In this document: positions 24,513-31,656 of the stretch, piece after piece
How the letters are laid out: every line of letters begins with the position of its first letter
Position numbering within the stretch: position 1 is the first letter of the stretch
Assembly (NCBI GenBank): GCA_963715895.1
Contig: OY970284.1
Span: 1,674,001 to 1,738,000 of the forward strand
Length of the DNA: 64,000 nt
Origin: JADGNZ01 sp963715895
GTDB taxonomy: Bacteria; Acidobacteriota; Thermoanaerobaculia; Gp7-AA8
Direction: 5' to 3'
Translations under genes and position numbers: made by a program
The notes under the pieces: generated by a model
Databases searched by the model: none
The model's input: only the letters and a program-made list of their open reading frames with translations
What the model was told of the DNA's origin: nothing

Positions 24513-25016
24513 ATGCAAGCAAATGATCAGTACCTGACTTTTTTCCTGGCCGGCGAGGAGTACGCCATCACCATCCTCCAGGTCACCGACATCATCGAGT
24601 GCGGCGTCGTCACCCGCGTTCCGGGGACGCCGCCGTGGATTCGCGGCGTGCATAACCTGCGCGGAACGGTGGTGCCGGTGATCGATCTGGCCATCAAGTT
24701 CGGCCTGCCGCCCACCGGGATCACGCGCCGCACCTGCGTCGTCATCGTCGAGCTTCGCGTCGACGATGAAGCGGTGGTCATGGGCGTGATGGCCGACTCG
24801 GTGCACCAGGTCGTCGATTTCACTGCCGAACAGATTCAGCCCGCACCGTCGTTCGGACCGCGCGTCCGCGCCAGCTTTCTCCTCGGCATGGCCAGCACCA
24901 GCGACGCCCGCTTCGTCCTGCTGCTCGATATTGACCGCATCTTCTCCTCCGACGAAATCCTCGCCGCCAGCGCAACCGCTGTTGCCGACGTCGCCGTCGA
25001 AGCAGGCATCCAATAG
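24513..25016 (+). CDS. cheW: Coupling protein CheW
   Basis: 167 residues, full-length CheW: YLTFFLAGEEYAITILQVTD, the conserved VTRVPGTPPWIRGVHNLRGT with the Arg contact, VVPVIDLAIKFGLP, and GVMADSVHQVVDF. It bridges CheA and the MCP in the array. Ribosome binding site AGGAGG lies 9 bases before the ATG; cheR begins 2 bases after its stop. Confidence 0.95.
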   Translation: MQANDQYLTFFLAGEEYAITILQVTDIIECGVVTRVPGTPPWIRGVHNLRGTVVPVIDLAIKFGLPPTGITRRTCVVIVELRVDDEAVVMGVMADSVHQVVDFTAEQIQPAPSFGPRVRASFLLGMASTSDARFVLLLDIDRIFSSDEILAASATAVADVAVEAGIQ

Positions 25017-25018
25017 CC

Positions 25019-25879
25019 ATGAACGATGCCGGCGCCATCCGTCCGTTATCTGACCGCGAGTTCCGGATGTTGCAGCAGCTCATCTATCGCGAGGCGGGGA
25101 TCCATCTCTCCGATGCGAAGAAGGCGCTGGTCAGCGGGCGGTTGACGCGCCGCGTGCGCGCGCTCGGTTGCCGCGATTTCACCGCCTACTACCAGCACGT
25201 CGAGTCGAATCAGAACGAGCGGACGTCGATGCTCGATTGCATCTCCACCAACGAGACCCGTTTCTTCCGCGAGCCGAAACAGTTCGAGTTTCTCGATGAG
25301 ACGGTACTGCCCCACTGGCGCGCCCTCGGTGACGGCGGCCAGATTCCGAAGCGGATCCGCGCCTGGAGCGCTGCCTGCTCCACCGGCGAAGAACCCTACA
25401 CGTTGGCGATGCTGCTGGCCGCGCACTTCCCCGCCGCCGAGGGATGGTCGGTCGAGATTCTGGCGTCGGACCTTTCGACGCGCGTCCTCGACGCCGCGCG
25501 CGAAGGCGTCTGGCCGATCGAACGAAGCCACGACATTCCCGAGCGGTTGCGCAAGGCCTACATGCTCCGCGGCATCCGCTCCGAGGAGGGACGCATGCGC
25601 GCCCATCCCGCGCTGAAGTCGATGATCGAATTTCGCCGCATCAACCTCAACGACCGCGACTACGGCATCCGCGGCACCTTCGATCTGATCTTCTGCCGCA
25701 ACGTTCTCATCTACTTCAACCGCGATTCGAAAGAGGCCGTGATCCAGCGCCTCCTGCGTTACCTCTCGGGGTCAGGCCTTTTTTTCCTCGGACACGCCGA
25801 AAGCCTGACCCCGAGCGCCTATGGCATGGAGCACGCCGGCCCGACTATCTACCGCCGCATCGCGCCGGCAGGCCAATAG
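25019..25879 (+). CDS. cheR: Chemotaxis methyltransferase CheR
   Basis: 286 residues. An N-terminal helical domain (about 10-85, LSDREFRMLQQLIYREAGIH, MLDCISTNETRFFREPKQF) precedes the SAM-binding domain with WSAACSTGEEPYTLAML, EILASDLSTRVLDAA, FDLIFCRNVLIYFN and the closing GLFFLGHAESL. It methylates receptor glutamates using S-adenosylmethionine. The last 100 bases have a close, partly degenerate copy immediately downstream (25883-25993). Confidence 0.95.
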   Translation: MNDAGAIRPLSDREFRMLQQLIYREAGIHLSDAKKALVSGRLTRRVRALGCRDFTAYYQHVESNQNERTSMLDCISTNETRFFREPKQFEFLDETVLPHWRALGDGGQIPKRIRAWSAACSTGEEPYTLAMLLAAHFPAAEGWSVEILASDLSTRVLDAAREGVWPIERSHDIPERLRKAYMLRGIRSEEGRMRAHPALKSMIEFRRINLNDRDYGIRGTFDLIFCRNVLIYFNRDSKEAVIQRLLRYLSGSGLFFLGHAESLTPSAYGMEHAGPTIYRRIAPAGQ

Positions 25880-25882
25880 GTC

Positions 25883-25993
25883 ATGAAAAGACATCCGATC
25901 CTGCGATACCCCTTGGGGTCAGACCTTCGTTTTCTCGGAGATTCCGAAGGCCTGACCCCCAGTTTTTTCGGCTTTGCGCCGGCTGTCAAATGA
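25883..25993 (+). CDS. 36-codon ORF derived from cheR 3' end
   Basis: ATG at 25883 and TGA at 25991-25993, ending in an ATGA overlap with cheB. It reads MKRHPILRYPLGSDLRFLGD then SEGLTPSFFGFAPAVK, which aligns with the CheR C-terminus LLRYLSGSGLFFLGHAESLT. The DNA also aligns at roughly 75-80 percent over about 65 bases. It also forms an inverted repeat (GGGGTCAGACCTTC / GAAGGCCTGACCCC). Either a duplicated cheR tail or a REP element; translation is possible but unproven. Confidence 0.45.
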   Translation: MKRHPILRYPLGSDLRFLGDSEGLTPSFFGFAPAVK

Positions 25994-27072
25994 CCATGGA
26001 AAAACGACGGCTACGCCTCCTTGTTGTCGACGACTCCGCGGTCATGCGCCAGGCCATGATCACTATCTGCCGCCGTGCGCCCGACATCGAAGTGAGCGTG
26101 GCGGCCGACCCGTTGATCGCGCAATCGAAGATGCGCGCCTCGCGGCCGGATGTGATCCTGCTCGACATCGAGATGCCGCGTATGGACGGCCTGACCTTTC
26201 TCCGTAAGATCATGTCCGAGGACCCGCTGCCGGTCGTCATCTGCTCGGCCCTGGCCGGACGCGGAACGGAGACGGCCCTCAAAGCGCTGGAGGAGGGGGC
26301 CGTCGAGATCGTGGCCAAGCCGCGCATCGCCCTGCACGATTTCCTCACCGACTCGACCGAGATGTTCATCGACGTGATCCGCGCCGCCGCGAGCGCCCGA
26401 GCGCGCCGGCGCCGCGTGCCGATGACGATCGAGAAACGCCATTCGCCCGACGTGATCCTCCCGGCGGCGCGCCCTACCTTGACTCGCACGACGCGCAAGC
26501 TCGTCGCCATCGGTGCCTCGACCGGCGGTACCGAGGCGCTGCGCGAGATCCTGGAGGGAATGCCGGCCGACGCGCCGGGCATCGTCATCGTCCAGCACAT
26601 GCCGGAGGTCTTTACGGCCGCGTTCGCGCAGCGCCTGAACCAGACCTGCCGTATCGCGGTCAAAGAAGCCGCCGAAGGTGACCGAATCCTCGACGGCCGT
26701 GCGTTGATCGCCCCGGGCAACCGCCACATGCTGGTTCGCCGCGACGGCGCCGAATACCGCATCCACCTCAACGACGGTCCGCTTGTTGCCCGCCACAAAC
26801 CGAGCGTCGACGTCCTCTTCCGCTCTGTCGCCCAGTCCGCCGGCGCCAACGCCATCGGCGTCATCCTGACCGGCATGGGCAACGACGGCGCTACCGGCCT
26901 GCTCGAAATGCGCAGCGCCGGCGCGGTCACGTTCGCGCAGGACGAAGCCTCCTCCGCCGTCTTCGGAATGCCACGCGAGGCGATCGGCCGCGGGGCGGTG
27001 CAGTCGATCTATTCGCTATCCGCCATCGGTCCCGCGATTCTGGCTGCGAATGAGCAGATGATGGGGAGGTAG
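25990..27072 (+). CDS. cheB: Protein-glutamate methylesterase CheB
   Basis: 360 residues from the ATG at 25990. A receiver domain (about 1-125) with VVDDSAVMRQ, phospho-Asp in VILLDIEMPRMDGL (about 57) and Lys in EIVAKPRI. The methylesterase domain (about 165-355) has the catalytic Ser in AIGASTGGTEAL, His in IVIVQHMPEVFT and Asp in GMGNDGATGL. It removes receptor methyl groups and may deamidate. Last gene of the chemosensory run, coupled to the short ORF upstream by ATGA. Confidence 0.95.
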   Translation: MTMEKRRLRLLVVDDSAVMRQAMITICRRAPDIEVSVAADPLIAQSKMRASRPDVILLDIEMPRMDGLTFLRKIMSEDPLPVVICSALAGRGTETALKALEEGAVEIVAKPRIALHDFLTDSTEMFIDVIRAAASARARRRRVPMTIEKRHSPDVILPAARPTLTRTTRKLVAIGASTGGTEALREILEGMPADAPGIVIVQHMPEVFTAAFAQRLNQTCRIAVKEAAEGDRILDGRALIAPGNRHMLVRRDGAEYRIHLNDGPLVARHKPSVDVLFRSVAQSAGANAIGVILTGMGNDGATGLLEMRSAGAVTFAQDEASSAVFGMPREAIGRGAVQSIYSLSAIGPAILAANEQMMGR

Positions 27073-27110
27073 AGGTGGCGCGGTAGCCCGAGGGATCCTC
27101 GGTCGCGGTT

Positions 27111-27350
27111 GTCCGGAATCCTGATCATTTGTCCGGAATCCTGATCTTTCATCCGGAATCCTGATTTTTCGTCCGAAATCGTGATCTTTCGTACGGAATC
27201 CTGATCTTTCGTACGGAATCCTGATCTTTTGTCCCGAATCCTGATCTTTTGTGCGAAATCCTCATCTTTTGTCCGGAATCCGCATCTTTTGTGCGAAATC
27301 ATGATCTTTTGTTCGGATTTCGAACGTTTTGTCCGAAATTCGAACGATTC
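27111..27350. repeat. Tandem array A, 12 units of 20 bp
   Basis: Twelve head-to-tail 20-bp units with consensus GTCCGGAATCCTGATCTTTT, starting every 20 bases from 27111. Units diverge toward the right end (GTTCGGATTTCGAACG). There are no spacers, so it is not CRISPR. It fills the gap between the convergent cheB and uracil-glycosylase-like genes and is strongly strand-biased (T-rich on plus). Confidence 0.92.
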
Positions 27351-27369
27351 GATCGAGATGGGATGTCGT

Positions 27370-28059
27370 TCACCGCCGCGAGGGAAACCGCGTGTGGCGC
27401 GCCATCCCCGCCACGAACTTGTTCTTCCCGCCCTGGGATGGATGCCGCACTTTCTCGTGCGGAACGCCGAGCCGGATCAGACTGAACGAGGCCTGATTGC
27501 CGATCGCGGCGATCCGGTCGATGTCGAAGAGCCGAATGAGCCGGCTCAGGAAGCGCGCGCCGATCTCCAGCTCCACGGGCGTGGGCATCCGATTCGAGAG
27601 CGGATTGCCGGCGAGGAAGGGATGGAATGGGAAGGCGTTCCAGAGCAGCGGCAGCGGATCGATGTTGCGGATCGTTCCCCACACCATCGTCGCGCTCGCC
27701 TCCGTCGAAATCCGCGTGGAGAGATCAGCCTTGCGGTAACACTTGCCGTAACCACGGTCCGCGCCGAGGGCGCGGGCGCCATTGGCGAGATCGACGCCGT
27801 TGAGCATGACCGTCTCACTGACGAAGGGGATCCCGGTCAGCCGCCCGCCGCGATACGAGACCGCCTCGCCGACGAGGAGCAGCCGCGGCCCGATGGCGTC
27901 GAGCTCCTCGAGGTAACTGCGCAGATTGCCGCGGCGGATGGCGTTGCCGCGCGGGTCGTCACCGATCCGCGCGAACTGGTTGCACGCGCGCGGAGAGAGC
28001 GCCACGCGGGAGAGGTCGTCGATGAAGCGGTCGAAGCGTCGCGGCACGGCGCGGATCAT
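27370..28059 (-). CDS. Uracil-DNA glycosylase superfamily protein
   Basis: 229 residues. The superfamily motif is seen as LLLVGEAVSYRGGRLTGIPF (about residues 60-80; the GEAPGxxE-type motif of bacterial families is here GEAVSYRGG). Other features are ATMVWGTIRN, WNAFPFHPF (motif-2-like) and the C-terminal VRHPSQGGKNKF in place of the HPSP leucine-loop motif. Probably removes a damaged base or is a divergent non-catalytic member. It is divergent from the DUF2007 gene with only 22 bases between start codons. Confidence 0.8.
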   Translation of the reverse strand: MIRAVPRRFDRFIDDLSRVALSPRACNQFARIGDDPRGNAIRRGNLRSYLEELDAIGPRLLLVGEAVSYRGGRLTGIPFVSETVMLNGVDLANGARALGADRGYGKCYRKADLSTRISTEASATMVWGTIRNIDPLPLLWNAFPFHPFLAGNPLSNRMPTPVELEIGARFLSRLIRLFDIDRIAAIGNQASFSLIRLGVPHEKVRHPSQGGKNKFVAGMARHTRFPSRR

Positions 28060-28081
28060 AACGGCCTACAATCCGCGCCGC

Positions 28082-28543
28082 ATGCCCCTGGTAACCCTGA
28101 CCACCTTCCGCAACGCCCACGACGCCAATCTCGCCAAAGCCGTTCTCGAGGACGAAGGCGTTCCGGCATTCGTCGCCGGCGAGAACGTATCGTCGATCGC
28201 TCCCTACCTCTCGCCGATGGGGGTGACACTGCAGGTAGCCGACGGCGATGTCGACCGCGCCGAGGGGATCCTGAACCGGATCGCAGGCCTCGACGTCGCC
28301 GAACGGACCACGGTGAGCGCGGAGCGCGCCATCCGGCATCCGGAGCAATGTCCTCACTGCGGCTCGCCTGACGTCCGCAGCACCCGCCGTCTCCTCGGCT
28401 TTCTCATCTCGGCAGCGTTGCTCTTCGCCGTCGGCGTGGCCGTCGACCAGCTCGTGATGATGTTCTACCTGACCCTGGCGGTCTGCATCTTCTTCCTGGT
28501 CGCCTCGCCCTACCGCTGCGCCGATTGCGGACACCGCTGGTGA
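28082..28543 (+). CDS. DUF2007-domain membrane protein with zinc ribbon
   Basis: 153 residues. The N-terminal part (about 1-70) fits DUF2007, a signal-transducing PII-like fold: TTFRNAHDANLAKAVLEDEG, PAFVAGE. A CxxC pair (CPHCGSPDV, about 90) and a second at the C-terminus (CADCGHRW) make a split zinc ribbon around two membrane helices (about 105-145). The function is unknown. The next gene follows after 3 bases. Confidence 0.75.
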   Translation: MPLVTLTTFRNAHDANLAKAVLEDEGVPAFVAGENVSSIAPYLSPMGVTLQVADGDVDRAEGILNRIAGLDVAERTTVSAERAIRHPEQCPHCGSPDVRSTRRLLGFLISAALLFAVGVAVDQLVMMFYLTLAVCIFFLVASPYRCADCGHRW

Positions 28544-28546
28544 CGC

Positions 28547-29251
28547 ATGATCCGCGCGCTGATCCCTGACCACGTCAACGCCCTCGGCTACCTGCTGCTG
28601 GCGTTCGCCGGCGTCTTTCTCCCGATCATCATCGTCAAATCGGCGCGGCGCATCGGCACGCGCCCACTACCGATTACCCGGTCGCGCTTTTACAAGCAGA
28701 CGATCATCTTTCAACTGCTGCTGGCAGCCCTCTCCGCCGGGACCGCATACACGCACGGCATCCTGGCCATGCCATTGCCGAAACGCCCGCTGCTCTCCTG
28801 GGGCGCCGCGGTATTGATGTACGTCGTCATGCTGCTTGCGTTGAAACAGCGCTGGCCGAGCCGCGGCGAGGCATCCAAACGGCGGCTCTACGAGATCCTT
28901 CCTCACAACGCTGAAGAGATGGTTCCCTACCTCGTCCTCTGTGTCGTGGCCGGCACCGCCGAGGAGATCGTCTACCGCGGAGTGATGACGGAGCTGGTGC
29001 AGTCACTGACAGGCATCGCCCTTGTGACGATCGTTCTTCTGTCGATCAGCTTCGCCGCCGCACACGCGATGCAGGGATTGCGCAGCATGATTGGCATTTT
29101 CGTCATCGCTCTCGCATGTCACGCACTCGTTTGGCTGGCACAGTCACTTATACCGGTCATGGTGGTGCATTTCGCGTATGACCTCACGGCCGGGATCTTG
29201 ACTCCGCGATGGTTTGAAAAAAGTATTGACACCGCTATTGAGACCGCCTAA
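28547..29251 (+). CDS. CPBP-family intramembrane metalloprotease
   Basis: 234 residues with about seven hydrophobic helices. The CPBP/Abi motifs are complete: AGTAEEIVYRG (motif 1, glutamates), SFAAAHAMQG (motif 2 His) and VHFAYD (motif 3 His). The family includes CAAX-type proteases and bacteriocin-immunity proteins. It follows the DUF2007 gene by 3 bases and ends before a strong terminator at 29371. Confidence 0.85.
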   Translation: MIRALIPDHVNALGYLLLAFAGVFLPIIIVKSARRIGTRPLPITRSRFYKQTIIFQLLLAALSAGTAYTHGILAMPLPKRPLLSWGAAVLMYVVMLLALKQRWPSRGEASKRRLYEILPHNAEEMVPYLVLCVVAGTAEEIVYRGVMTELVQSLTGIALVTIVLLSISFAAAHAMQGLRSMIGIFVIALACHALVWLAQSLIPVMVVHFAYDLTAGILTPRWFEKSIDTAIETA

Positions 29252-29370
29252 GATCCGCGTCCCAATGATCACGATGAGACAGAATTGCTTTGGACTCGCG
29301 GCGGAACAATACCGTCCCGCGGGAGGCTTCACGCGATCATAGCGTGCTCAATAGATCGATTCCTGATCTG

Positions 29371-29405
29371 AGCCCCTTCGATCGCGAGATCGAAGGGGCT
29401 TTTCA
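29371..29405 (+). terminator. Rho-independent terminator
   Basis: AGCCCCTTCGATC-GCGA-GATCGAAGGGGCT, a perfect 13-bp stem with GCGA loop, followed by TTTCATTTT. It could end the DUF2007/CPBP transcript, or a short RNA beginning after 29251. It isolates the downstream tRNA-like/SPFH unit from upstream transcription. Confidence 0.85.
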
Positions 29406-29500
29406 TTTTCGGCGACAACCTATCCGGGCCGGCGGCGCTCAACACCTCGTTTGTGCAGAGCGTTCCGTGAACGGGTTCTAACGAAGGGTCGGTTAACGCA

Positions 29501-29573
29501 CCAAAGGTAGCTCAGAGGGTAGAGCACAGGACCAATACTCCTGGTGTCACGGGTTCGATTCCCGTCCTAACAC
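29501..29573 (+). ncRNA. tRNA-like RNA next to SPFH gene
   Basis: 73 nt with tRNA architecture. D arm GCTC-AGAGGGTA-GAGC, anticodon stem CAGGA/TCCTG with loop CCAATAC (position 33 is C, not the usual U; positions 34-36 read AAU), variable GTGTC, T arm ACGGG-TTCGATT-CCCGT. The acceptor strands CCAAAGG and CCTAACA can make only three pairs, and no CCA is encoded. So this is not an ordinary tRNA. SPFH/Band-7 genes of bacterial RNA-repair-type loci are reported to carry a cognate tRNA-like RNA (comparative genomics by Burroughs and Aravind), and the SPFH gene follows here after 341 bases. A decayed tRNA is the alternative. Confidence 0.72.
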
Positions 29574-29914
29574 TACGTGGCTGAAAACCACACCTTTTCG
29601 CAGTAACCCGCATGGGGGCGGCTGTATTACGACCAGTCACAATGACGAGGAGTGGACGCGTCGCTGTGACAGCACGATTCCGGCGCCTTGTGGCGCGCGG
29701 AAGCCGCGCGCGGAAACGGCGGAACGCATCCGTAGCAGTAGTACGGTGCCGAACGCCGGAGTAGCGGCGGCTGTCCGCGACGCTCCGCGCCGCATGCGTG
29801 TGGTAACGGATACGTGCCGTTCCCGGGCGGCTCTTCTCACAGGTGCATAACAACTGCCGGCTGGCGATGCGTACGAATCGATCGGCCGGAGAACACAAAG
29901 AAAAGGAGGTCCCC
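29574..29914 (+). other. Structured leader between tRNA-like RNA and SPFH gene
   Basis: 341 bp with no supported protein gene but clear RNA-folding potential. Hairpins: GTGG-CTGAAAA-CCAC (29577-29591), a long stem with outer arms GTCACA/TGTGAC enclosing GACG/CGTC (about 29636-29670), and GCGCGCGG-AAG-CCGCGCGC (about 29695-29715). A perfect AAGGAGGT ribosome binding site at 29903-29910 precedes the SPFH start. It may be part of a longer non-coding RNA or a regulatory leader. Confidence 0.55.
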
Positions 29915-31018
29915 ATGATTCGCAAGCTCAAGATTCGTAATCACGAGCGTGGTCTGCTCTTTCGCGAGGGCGACCTCGTCGACATTCTCCAGCCGGGTGT
30001 GTCCTGGCGCTTCGATCCTCTCTTCAAGCTGCGGTTCGAAGTCGTCAATACGCGTAAGGTCTGGCTGGAGCACAAGGACATCGATCTGATCGTTCGTTCG
30101 GGTCTTATCGGCGAGGATGCTGTCGTTCTGAACCTCACCGACACAGAGCGTGCTCTCGTCTGGATCGACGGCCGGTTCAATGCCGTCGTGAAGCCGGGTA
30201 TGTACGTCCTGTGGCGTACTGACCACGATGTTCGTGTGGAGGTCGTCAGTACGCGTACCGTGCAGTTCATGCATCCTGATCTCACGGCCATCTTTTCTGT
30301 TGCCGATTCACTGAAGCAGCTCGAGTCAGTGACGGTGCAGGCCGGTAGTGTGGCGGTTGTTTTCCGGGATGGAACGCTGCACGGCGTCCTGCAGCCGGGA
30401 ACGTATGCATTCTGGCGCGGCGCGGCTGTTCTGCGCGTCGTTCCGGTTGATCTGAAGGAGCAGGTGCTGGATATCAGCGGTCAGGAGATCATGACGGCGG
30501 ACAAGGTCACGCTGCGTCTCAACGCTCTGGTCAGCTTCCGTATCGCCGACGCCATGAAGTCGGTGGCGGAAGTCGACAGTGCGCCTCAGGCGCTGTACCG
30601 CGCGGCGCAGCTCGCGCTTCGTGAGATCGTCGGCGCGCGCGAGCTGGATGCACTGCTCGTTTCGCGCGACGCTCTGGCGCGCGAGCTCGACGAGGCGGTC
30701 CGGCCCCGTGCGGACGCACTCGGCATCGAAGTCGTGGCTGTCGGTATCCGTGACGTGATTCTGCCGGGCGAGATGAAGGATCTGATGAACCGTGTCACCG
30801 AGGCAAAGAAGGCCGCCGAGGCTGCCCTCATCACGCGCCGTGAAGAGACGGCCGCGATGCGGATGCAGGCGAACACGGCAAAGATTCTCGAGTCCAGCCC
30901 GATGCTGATGCGTCTGCGGGAGCTCGAGGTTCTGGAGAAGGTTGCCGAGAAGTCGAACCTCACGGTTCTTCTCGGTGACGGCAGCGGCCTGAGCGACAAG
31001 ATCGTGAAGCTGCTGTGA
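29915..31018 (+). CDS. SPFH/Band-7 (slipin-like) protein
   Basis: 367 residues. Residues 1-165 contain two related blocks (RNHERGLLFREGDLVDILQP and VQAGSVAVVFRDGTLHGVLQ, each with a GT-Y/F-W turn), a split N-terminal extension ahead of the Band-7 domain. The SPFH core (about 185-310) has VDLKEQVLDISGQEIMTADK, VSFRIAD, LREIVGARELDALLVSRDAL and GIEVVAVGIRDVILPGEMKD. A coiled coil ends the protein. There is no N-terminal membrane anchor, unlike stomatins, which fits a cytosolic scaffold. Its codon use is richer in T-ending codons (CGT, GGT, GTT) than its neighbours, suggesting transfer or high expression. Confidence 0.88.
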   Translation: MIRKLKIRNHERGLLFREGDLVDILQPGVSWRFDPLFKLRFEVVNTRKVWLEHKDIDLIVRSGLIGEDAVVLNLTDTERALVWIDGRFNAVVKPGMYVLWRTDHDVRVEVVSTRTVQFMHPDLTAIFSVADSLKQLESVTVQAGSVAVVFRDGTLHGVLQPGTYAFWRGAAVLRVVPVDLKEQVLDISGQEIMTADKVTLRLNALVSFRIADAMKSVAEVDSAPQALYRAAQLALREIVGARELDALLVSRDALARELDEAVRPRADALGIEVVAVGIRDVILPGEMKDLMNRVTEAKKAAEAALITRREETAAMRMQANTAKILESSPMLMRLRELEVLEKVAEKSNLTVLLGDGSGLSDKIVKLL

Positions 31019-31024
31019 GGTGAA

Positions 31025-31058
31025 GAGGCGCCGCCGGAAACGGCGGCGCCTCGTTCTT
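31025..31058 (+). terminator. Rho-independent terminator after SPFH gene
   Basis: GAGGCGCCGCCG-GAAA-CGGCGGCGCCTC, a perfect 12-bp GC-rich stem with a GAAA tetraloop, followed by GTTCTT. It starts 6 bases after the SPFH stop, so the tRNA-like RNA and SPFH gene form a self-contained transcription unit. Confidence 0.88.
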
Positions 31059-31271
31059 CATCGAACCGCGTGATGCCGCGAGAGGTGGTCCGGAGTGTTC
31101 CTCCGCTGGCCCGGGAGTGTCAGGCCTCGATTTCGCACCTTCTGTAGCGCCTTCACCAGAGCAAATAAGTGATGATCGATCGCGACCGCTAAGGTGAGTC
31201 GCCGCAAGTGCCTGTATGTCAATGGGTTGCAGGCAACGAAAAAACAAAGGTCTGACACCTTGGTTCTGACA

Positions 31272-31490
31272 GAGCATTCGTTTTCGTCATGCGAGCGTTC
31301 GTTCGACCCCAACCGAGCATTCGTTTTCGTCTCGCGAGCGTTCGTTCTACCTCAACCGAGCATTCGTTCTCGTCACGCGAGCATTCGTTTTCGTCATGCG
31401 AGCGTTCGTTCGACCCCAACCGAACATTCGTTTTCGTCTCACGAGCGGTCGGCGACGTCATCGAATGGGACATTGAACCTCGGCGAACCG
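31272..31490. repeat. Tandem array B with conserved 41-nt end module
   Basis: Nine units of 21-22 bp starting GAGCATTCGTT or GAGCGTTCGTT, with variable second halves (TTCGTCATGC, CGACCCCAACC). The array ends in a 41-nt module (31450-31490) beginning CGGCGACGTCATCGAATGGG. The same module, with 2 differences in 41, ends array D at 60905-60945. There are no spacers and no coding potential beyond open frames forced by the 21-bp period. Confidence 0.9.
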
Positions 31491-31656
31491 AGGAATGTCA
31501 GCCCTTCGGGGACTTAACCATCGTCATCAGCAGAGTAAACAAAGCGGCCGTCCATGACGACTGCGCTGGCACGCGTCAACCGGGGTGGCACGCGACCCTC
31601 GCTGGTGATGTAATTCTGTCACATTCAATGAGCACTAACGGAAACGCGCGGCGGGC
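31491..31656. other. Gene-free stretch
   Basis: 166 bp between array B and the stop of the PQQ dehydrogenase gene. I see no ORF, hairpin or promoter that can be supported here. The part from 31053 to 31271, before the array, is likewise without a recognisable feature. Confidence 0.6.

Noticed and set aside
27111..27350. CRISPR array
   Set aside because: Units are contiguous with no spacers, 20 bp long, and no cas genes are present. The same holds for the arrays at 31.3, 48.4 and 60.7 kb.
29501..29573. Ordinary tRNA gene
   Set aside because: Acceptor stem pairs at only three positions, position 33 is not U and CCA is not encoded; kept as a tRNA-like RNA instead.
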